From: Pseudomonadota bacterium
Lineage (GTDB): Bacteria > Pseudomonadota > Alphaproteobacteria > Reyranellales > Reyranellaceae
Direction: 5' to 3'
Assembly (NCBI GenBank): GCA_023436825.1
Contig: JAEZHS010000120.1
Coordinates: forward strand, 1-11,614
DNA: 11,614 nt
Shown here: positions 8,712 through 11,614 of the stretch, in pieces
Position numbering within the stretch: position 1 is the stretch's first letter
Layout: each line of letters begins with the position of its first letter
Program-made: the position numbers and the translations under genes
The notes under the pieces: model-generated
Told to the model about the DNA's origin: nothing
Seen by the model: only the letters and a program-made list of their open reading frames with translations
Database searches by the model: none

Positions 8712-9242
8712 ATGGCCGTATCGCTACAGAGCGCAGACAGAAGGGTTGAGAAGTCTGCACAGGCGTTTCGCACCATTAGCGAAGTCGCTACCGAACTCGA
8801 TGTTCCGCAGCATGTGCTGCGGTTCTGGGAAAGCAAGTTCAGTCAGGTCCGGCCGCTCAAGCGTGGCGGTGGGCGACGCTATTACCGGCCGGAGGACGTC
8901 GATCTCCTGCGCCGCATCCGCGCGCTCCTTTATGAGGACGGCTACACCATCAAGGGCGTGCAGCGGCTTCTGAAGGAGGGCCGCGGCCGCCTGCCGGCGC
9001 AGCGTCTCGACATTGCCGCCGAGAGCGCGCTCGAGAGCCTGCGCATCGTGTCAGCCCGCGCCGAGGCGATGGCGGCCGGCTCGCCCCGGCAGCCGCTGCC
9101 CAGGACCGGGCCGCAGCCGTCGACCACGACGCCGCGCGCGGCCGTGCTCGATTTGCACAAGCGTCGGGAGATCGAATCGGTGCTCGAGGACCTCGAACAG
9201 GCCCTTACCCAGCTTCGCACCACCTTGAAGGCCAGCAATTAG
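8712..9242 (+). CDS. MerR-type transcriptional regulator
   Basis: The 176-residue protein carries an N-terminal MerR winged helix-turn-helix: [20 protein letters not shown] (19-38), WESKF (39-43), then the wing with [13 protein letters not shown] (51-63) and the helix [25 protein letters not shown] (65-89). A flexible Pro/Thr-rich linker (about 125-142) leads to a short C-terminal helical segment (147-173) that may dimerise. There are no conserved metal-binding cysteines, so it is not a classic mercury or redox sensor. This regulator follows ihfA in many alphaproteobacteria; its target is not evident from the sequence. The ATG at 8712, with GGGGG at 8700-8704, is preferred to the in-frame TTG at 8688. 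It is 24 nt from the ihfA stop and probably cotranscribed. Confidence 0.88.
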   Translation: MAVSLQSADRRVEKSAQAFRTISEVATELDVPQHVLRFWESKFSQVRPLKRGGGRRYYRPEDVDLLRRIRALLYEDGYTIKGVQRLLKEGRGRLPAQRLDIAAESALESLRIVSARAEAMAAGSPRQPLPRTGPQPSTTTPRAAVLDLHKRREIESVLEDLEQALTQLRTTLKASN

Positions 9243-9251
9243 TCATTGTCA

Positions 9252-9277
9252 GGATCGCCGCCGGGGGGCGACGATCC
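9252..9277 (+). terminator. Hairpin after the merR gene, without T-run
   Basis: GGATCG (9252-9257) pairs with CGATCC (9272-9277), extended inward by CGCC with GGCG after one C/A mismatch, around a GGGG loop. It starts 9 nt after the MerR stop. The sequence that follows (AAGACTTTGG) lacks a T-run, so it would be a weak or Rho-assisted terminator, or an mRNA 3' end stabiliser. Confidence 0.4.
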
Positions 9278-9304
9278 AAGACTTTGGCGACCGGCGTTCG
9301 AGTA

Positions 9305-9348
9305 ACCACCAGATCGGGTGGTCGTACCAAGAAACGGTGACAACCACC
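9305..9348 (+). promoter_or_regulatory. Alternative pairing region in the leader of the 9435 gene
   Basis: ACCACC occurs at 9305-9310 and again at 9343-9348, with its complement GGTGGT at 9317-9322 between them. The middle segment can pair with either flank but not both, giving two mutually exclusive stems. A further stem, CCGAACA (9369-9375) with TGTTCGG (9385-9391), follows before the start codon. Such arrangements occur in attenuators and riboregulators, but no known riboswitch class is recognised here. Confidence 0.25.
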
Positions 9349-9420
9349 TGATTCAGCTTTGTTTTTCACCGAACACGCGTATCTTGTTCGGCGAGGGGCC
9401 TATCAACCGGCATCGTCAAA

Positions 9421-9426
9421 AGGGGG
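9421..9426 (+). promoter_or_regulatory. Ribosome binding site AGGGGG deciding the GTG start at 9435
   Basis: AGGGGG is 8 nt upstream of GTG 9435. Earlier in-frame candidates (GTG 9318, TTG 9384) lack a Shine-Dalgarno and would run through the stem-loops of the leader region. Confidence 0.55.
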
Positions 9427-9434
9427 ACGCCGCC

Positions 9435-9740
9435 GTGTTTGTTGATCGCATCATCGCGCGTAGCGACGCGCAGTCGTTCGACGTTTTTGCGTTGAATGAC
9501 AATGAGTTGGAAGCCAATCTTCCGACACTTCCGGAATTGCTATACCTGCGCCGCGGCATCACGCAGCCGGGTGGCAAGTTGCCGCTGTTCGATCTCGACG
9601 GCCAGGCTGTCGCGGCCGCCATCGTCAGGCGTTGCCTTGCCCGCGGCTGGGCCGAGCCCTGGTTCAGCAATCCGCTGAAGCCGGACTGGCTGGTCTGCAA
9701 GCTGACGGAAAACGGTCGCCGGGTCGCGACGGCGTCCTGA
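9435..9740 (+). CDS. Small protein of unknown function, possible winged-helix fold
   Basis: I do not recognise the family. From the GTG start the protein has 101 residues, no signal peptide and no membrane segment. Residues 1-20 are mixed (VDRIIARSDAQSFDVFAL) and 22-46 acidic to leucine-rich with LPELLYLRRGITQPGG. Residues 50-101 read like a winged-helix hairpin: helix QAVAAAIVRRCLARGW, then EPWFSNPLKPDWLVCKLTENGRRVA, where W-x-V-C-K-L-T-x-x-G-R resembles the wing and last helix of MarR-like proteins. This is only a visual resemblance. GC content and codon use match the neighbours and the frame is intact. The stop TGA overlaps the first possible codon of the downstream phosphatase, which suggests translational coupling. 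The 192-nt region upstream lacks a clear promoter but has several stem-loops. Confidence 0.65.
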   Translation: MFVDRIIARSDAQSFDVFALNDNELEANLPTLPELLYLRRGITQPGGKLPLFDLDGQAVAAAIVRRCLARGWAEPWFSNPLKPDWLVCKLTENGRRVATAS

Positions 9741-10336
9741 TTTACCTCGTCCGTCATGGCGAGACGGTCTGGAACGAGGCCGGCCGCCAGCAGGGGCGCC
9801 TCGATTCGCCGCTGACGCCCAAAGGGGCGGATCAGGCACGGGCAGCCGGCCGCTTCCTGCGGACGATCCTGCCCGAGCGACTCGACATTCTTCTGGAGAC
9901 CAGTCCCCTCGGCCGGGCCCGGACCACGGCCGACCTCATTGCCGCCGAGCTCGGTTTTCCAATTGCCGTCATCCATTCGTCGCCGTTGTTGATGGAGCAC
10001 GCACTGGGTGCTTGGGAGGGGCTGACCTACGCCGAGATCGACGAGCACTTTCCCGGTGCGCGGCAGGCACGCGAAGCCGACAAATGGCGCTATGTGATCG
10101 ATGGCGGCGAGAGCTATGCGCTGGCCAGTGAGCGTGCGCGGCGCTGGCTGGCGGGCTGCGTGGCGGCGGTGACCGTCGCGGTTACACACGAAATGATAAG
10201 TCGCGTCGTCCAGGACGCCTATGCCTCGCTGTCCCCGGCGGAGGCCCTGGCCCGCTCGCACCCGCACGATCGGCTGTATCGGCTCGACGGCGGCGAGATC
10301 ACCTCTATGGAGCTCGCGCCTCCGACGGCTTTGTGA
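9737..10336 (+). CDS. Histidine phosphatase family protein (phosphoglycerate-mutase-like)
   Basis: These enzymes remove phosphate from small molecules or proteins through a phosphohistidine intermediate. Counting CTG 9737 as residue 1, the protein has 199 residues. The catalytic LVRHGET motif gives Arg6 and His7, SPLGRART contributes Arg60, LMEHALGAWEG contributes Glu87 as acid, and VTHEMISR provides His151. The catalytic set is therefore complete. The substrate is not evident; related proteins include GpmB-like and CobC-like phosphatases. The start is odd: no ATG, GTG or TTG lies in frame near the N-terminus. The options are CTG 9737 (overlapping the upstream TGA as CTGA), ATT 9740, or TTG 9632, which would add 35 residues overlapping the upstream gene. 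Coupling to the upstream gene makes CTG plausible. The 3' end overlaps the convergent MFS gene by 32 bp. Confidence 0.85.
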   Translation: MIYLVRHGETVWNEAGRQQGRLDSPLTPKGADQARAAGRFLRTILPERLDILLETSPLGRARTTADLIAAELGFPIAVIHSSPLLMEHALGAWEGLTYAEIDEHFPGARQAREADKWRYVIDGGESYALASERARRWLAGCVAAVTVAVTHEMISRVVQDAYASLSPAEALARSHPHDRLYRLDGGEITSMELAPPTAL

Positions 10337-11507
10337 CGATCCAGGTCACACCTGCTGCCGCGACGAGCAGCACTGCGGCCAGCAGGAAAGGCGCGCCGGG
10401 CAGCCAGCCGAGCAGCCAGGCGAACGTGGTGCTGAAGATCGCTGGCCCGATCAGGCCGGTGATGCTGCGTGAAGAGCTGTTGGCGCCCTGCAGCTGGCCC
10501 TGTTCGGATTCGCTCACACGACGGCTCATCAGGTCGAGGAGCGATGGGCCGACGAGGCCCCACAGCGACATCACCGGCACACCGACCCAGAACCAGACGC
10601 CCGTCGGCGCCAGGCCATAGATCACCATGCCGAGACAGCCGAACGTCAAGCCGACCAGCAGGGCGCGCCGCGTGCCCAGCCACTTCACCGCGGGGCCGAC
10701 GACGAAACCGGACACGACGCCAGTGGTGACGCCGACGAAGGCCAGTGTGAGGCCGACCGTCGCCTCGTTCCAGCCATACCGATAGCCGGCATAGAGCACG
10801 AAAATTGACGGGAGCACCTGATGGGCCGTGTTGACGATGAAGTCGATGGCCGCCAGTCCGATGAGCTGGCGATGCGACAGCAGCAGTTTCAGCGAGCCCA
10901 CCGGATTGGCGCGCTTCCAGGCGAACGCCATGCGGCGTTCCGGCGGCAGCGATTCGGGTAGCACGAACCAGCCGAACGCAGCGTTGATCAGGCAGGCCAC
11001 CGCCGACACCCAGAACGGCAGGCGCGGATCGAAGCCGCCCAGCAGGCCGCCGATTGCCGGCCCCAGCACGAAGCCCAGGCCAAAGCCCATGCCGACGATG
11101 CCGAACGACCTGGCGCGCTCGTCAGGCTTGGTGACGTCGGCGATGTAGGCGAAGGACGTGGCGATGGTGGCTGCGGTGATGCCGGAAATGATGCGGCCCA
11201 CCAGCAGCAGCGTGAGCGACGGTGCGATCGCCATGAAGATGTAGTCGAGCCCCAGGCCAAGACAGGAGATCAGGATGACGGGGCGGCGGCCGAAGCGATC
11301 CGACAGCGCGCCGAGAAGTGGCGAGCAGAGAAACTGCATCAGCCCCCAGGTCGTGGCGAACACGCCGAAAACCTCCACCGCGCCGGCCGTGTCGCCGCCC
11401 ATGAAGCCGAGCACAATGGTCGGCAGGACCGGCAGCATGATCCCCAGGGCCAGGCAGTCGAGCGTCACCGTGCAGAAGATGAAGGCCAGCGCCCGCCGGG
11501 TGTTCAT
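10305..11507 (-). CDS. TetA-like MFS efflux transporter (DHA1/TCR-Tet family)
   Basis: The 400-residue protein has the 12-helix drug:H+ antiporter layout. TM1 carries Asp17 in VTLDCLALGIMLPVLP (14-29). Motif A is GALSDRFGRRP (66-76), motif B region is RIISGITAA (105-113), and the TetA-typical YIADVTKPDERARSFG follows at 121-136. Motif C is GLGFVLGPAIGG (143-154). The likely role is proton-driven export of a hydrophobic compound across the inner membrane. Similarity to TetA is at family level and does not show tetracycline resistance, since many chromosomal homologues export other compounds. The ATG 11507 has no Shine-Dalgarno; the sequence upstream reads TTTTCCTCCCCATCC, the opposite of a ribosome binding site. 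The gene starts 27 nt after the tRNA-Pro 3' end on the same strand. Confidence 0.88.
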   Translation of the reverse strand: MNTRRALAFIFCTVTLDCLALGIMLPVLPTIVLGFMGGDTAGAVEVFGVFATTWGLMQFLCSPLLGALSDRFGRRPVILISCLGLGLDYIFMAIAPSLTLLLVGRIISGITAATIATSFAYIADVTKPDERARSFGIVGMGFGLGFVLGPAIGGLLGGFDPRLPFWVSAVACLINAAFGWFVLPESLPPERRMAFAWKRANPVGSLKLLLSHRQLIGLAAIDFIVNTAHQVLPSIFVLYAGYRYGWNEATVGLTLAFVGVTTGVVSGFVVGPAVKWLGTRRALLVGLTFGCLGMVIYGLAPTGVWFWVGVPVMSLWGLVGPSLLDLMSRRVSESEQGQLQGANSSSRSITGLIGPAIFSTTFAWLLGWLPGAPFLLAAVLLVAAAGVTWIVTKPSEARAP

Positions 11508-11534
11508 GGCGTCGTCGATGGATGGGGAGGAAAA

Positions 11535-11611
11535 TGGTCGGGGCGACAGGATTTGAACCTGCGACCCCCAGTCCCCCAGACTGATGCGCTACCAGGCTGC
11601 GCTACGCCCCG
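11535..11611 (-). tRNA. tRNA-Pro, anticodon GGG, CCA encoded
   Basis: The minus strand folds into a full cloverleaf of 77 nt including the encoded CCA (11537-11535). The acceptor stem is CGGGGCG (11611-11605) paired with CGCCCCG (11545-11539) and the discriminator base is A. The D arm is GCGC-AGCCTGGTA-GCGC, and the T arm has GCAGG-TTCAAAT-CCTGT. The anticodon stem is TCAGT/ACTGG, with loop CTGGGGG and anticodon GGG at 11577-11575, which reads CCC and CCU. The end of the gene lies inside the window by three bases, so its promoter is outside. A TTTT run follows CCA directly, before the efflux gene. Confidence 0.96.
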
Positions 11612-11614
11612 ACC

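Noticed and set aside
9280..9330. A tRNA gene after merR (GTTCGAGT resembles a T-loop)
   Set aside because: No acceptor stem, anticodon arm or D arm can be folded around it. The only tRNA is at the end of the window.
10305..11507. Tetracycline resistance gene
   Set aside because: The protein is TetA-like at family level, but chromosomal DHA1 transporters share the same motifs. Nothing in the sequence shows the substrate.
9435..11611. Genomic island integrated at the tRNA-Pro gene
   Set aside because: No integrase, no repeated tRNA 3' end inside the window and no shift in composition were found.

Overview
The window looks like ordinary core chromosome of a GC-rich alphaproteobacterium. The gene order thiL ... 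hppA, bamE (opposite strand), ubiquinol-cytochrome c chaperone, yceD, rpmF, plsX, fabH, ihfA, merR is familiar from alphaproteobacteria, probably Rhodospirillales-like or Reyranella-like; that placement is from memory and not from a search. Codon use is strongly GC-biased throughout. GTG starts are frequent (chaperone, plsX, fabH and the small hypothetical gene).

Layout. 1-430 holds the 3' end of thiL (thiamine-monophosphate kinase). A near-perfect 29-bp-stem palindrome (439-503) follows, then a lone MFS transporter gene (607-1839). Next is hppA (1993-4098), a proton-pumping membrane pyrophosphatase of the K+-independent type, closed by a strong intrinsic terminator. Convergent to it is the outer-membrane assembly lipoprotein gene bamE (4176-4646, minus). 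Divergent from bamE runs a plus-strand cluster: a CBP3-type cytochrome bc1 assembly chaperone, YceD/DUF177, ribosomal protein L32 (rpmF), plsX and fabH (phospholipid and fatty-acid initiation, overlapping by 4 nt), then ihfA from its own promoter and a MerR-type regulator. The last third holds a small unrecognised gene whose stop codon overlaps the probable non-canonical start of a histidine phosphatase gene. A TetA-like MFS efflux gene follows on the minus strand (its 3' end overlaps the phosphatase gene by 32 bp), and a tRNA-Pro(GGG) gene sits 27 nt upstream of it.

How the genes fit together. The central block links translation (L32, YceD), lipid synthesis (PlsX makes acyl-phosphate, FabH starts fatty-acid chains), envelope assembly (BamE), respiratory-chain assembly (CBP3 chaperone) and nucleoid control (IHF). 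HppA recovers energy from pyrophosphate as a proton gradient. The two MFS genes, the small hypothetical gene and the phosphatase look like later additions to an otherwise conserved order.

I see no CRISPR array, insertion sequence, prophage, toxin-antitoxin pair or defence system, and no convincing undescribed system. The points most worth a second look are the CTG/ATT-start phosphatase coupled to an unknown 101-residue protein, the thiL-downstream palindrome, a candidate IHF autoregulatory site upstream of ihfA, and the tRNA-Pro gene abutting an efflux gene that has no Shine-Dalgarno. No gene-free stretch exceeds 300 bases; the longest are 431-606 and 9243-9434.
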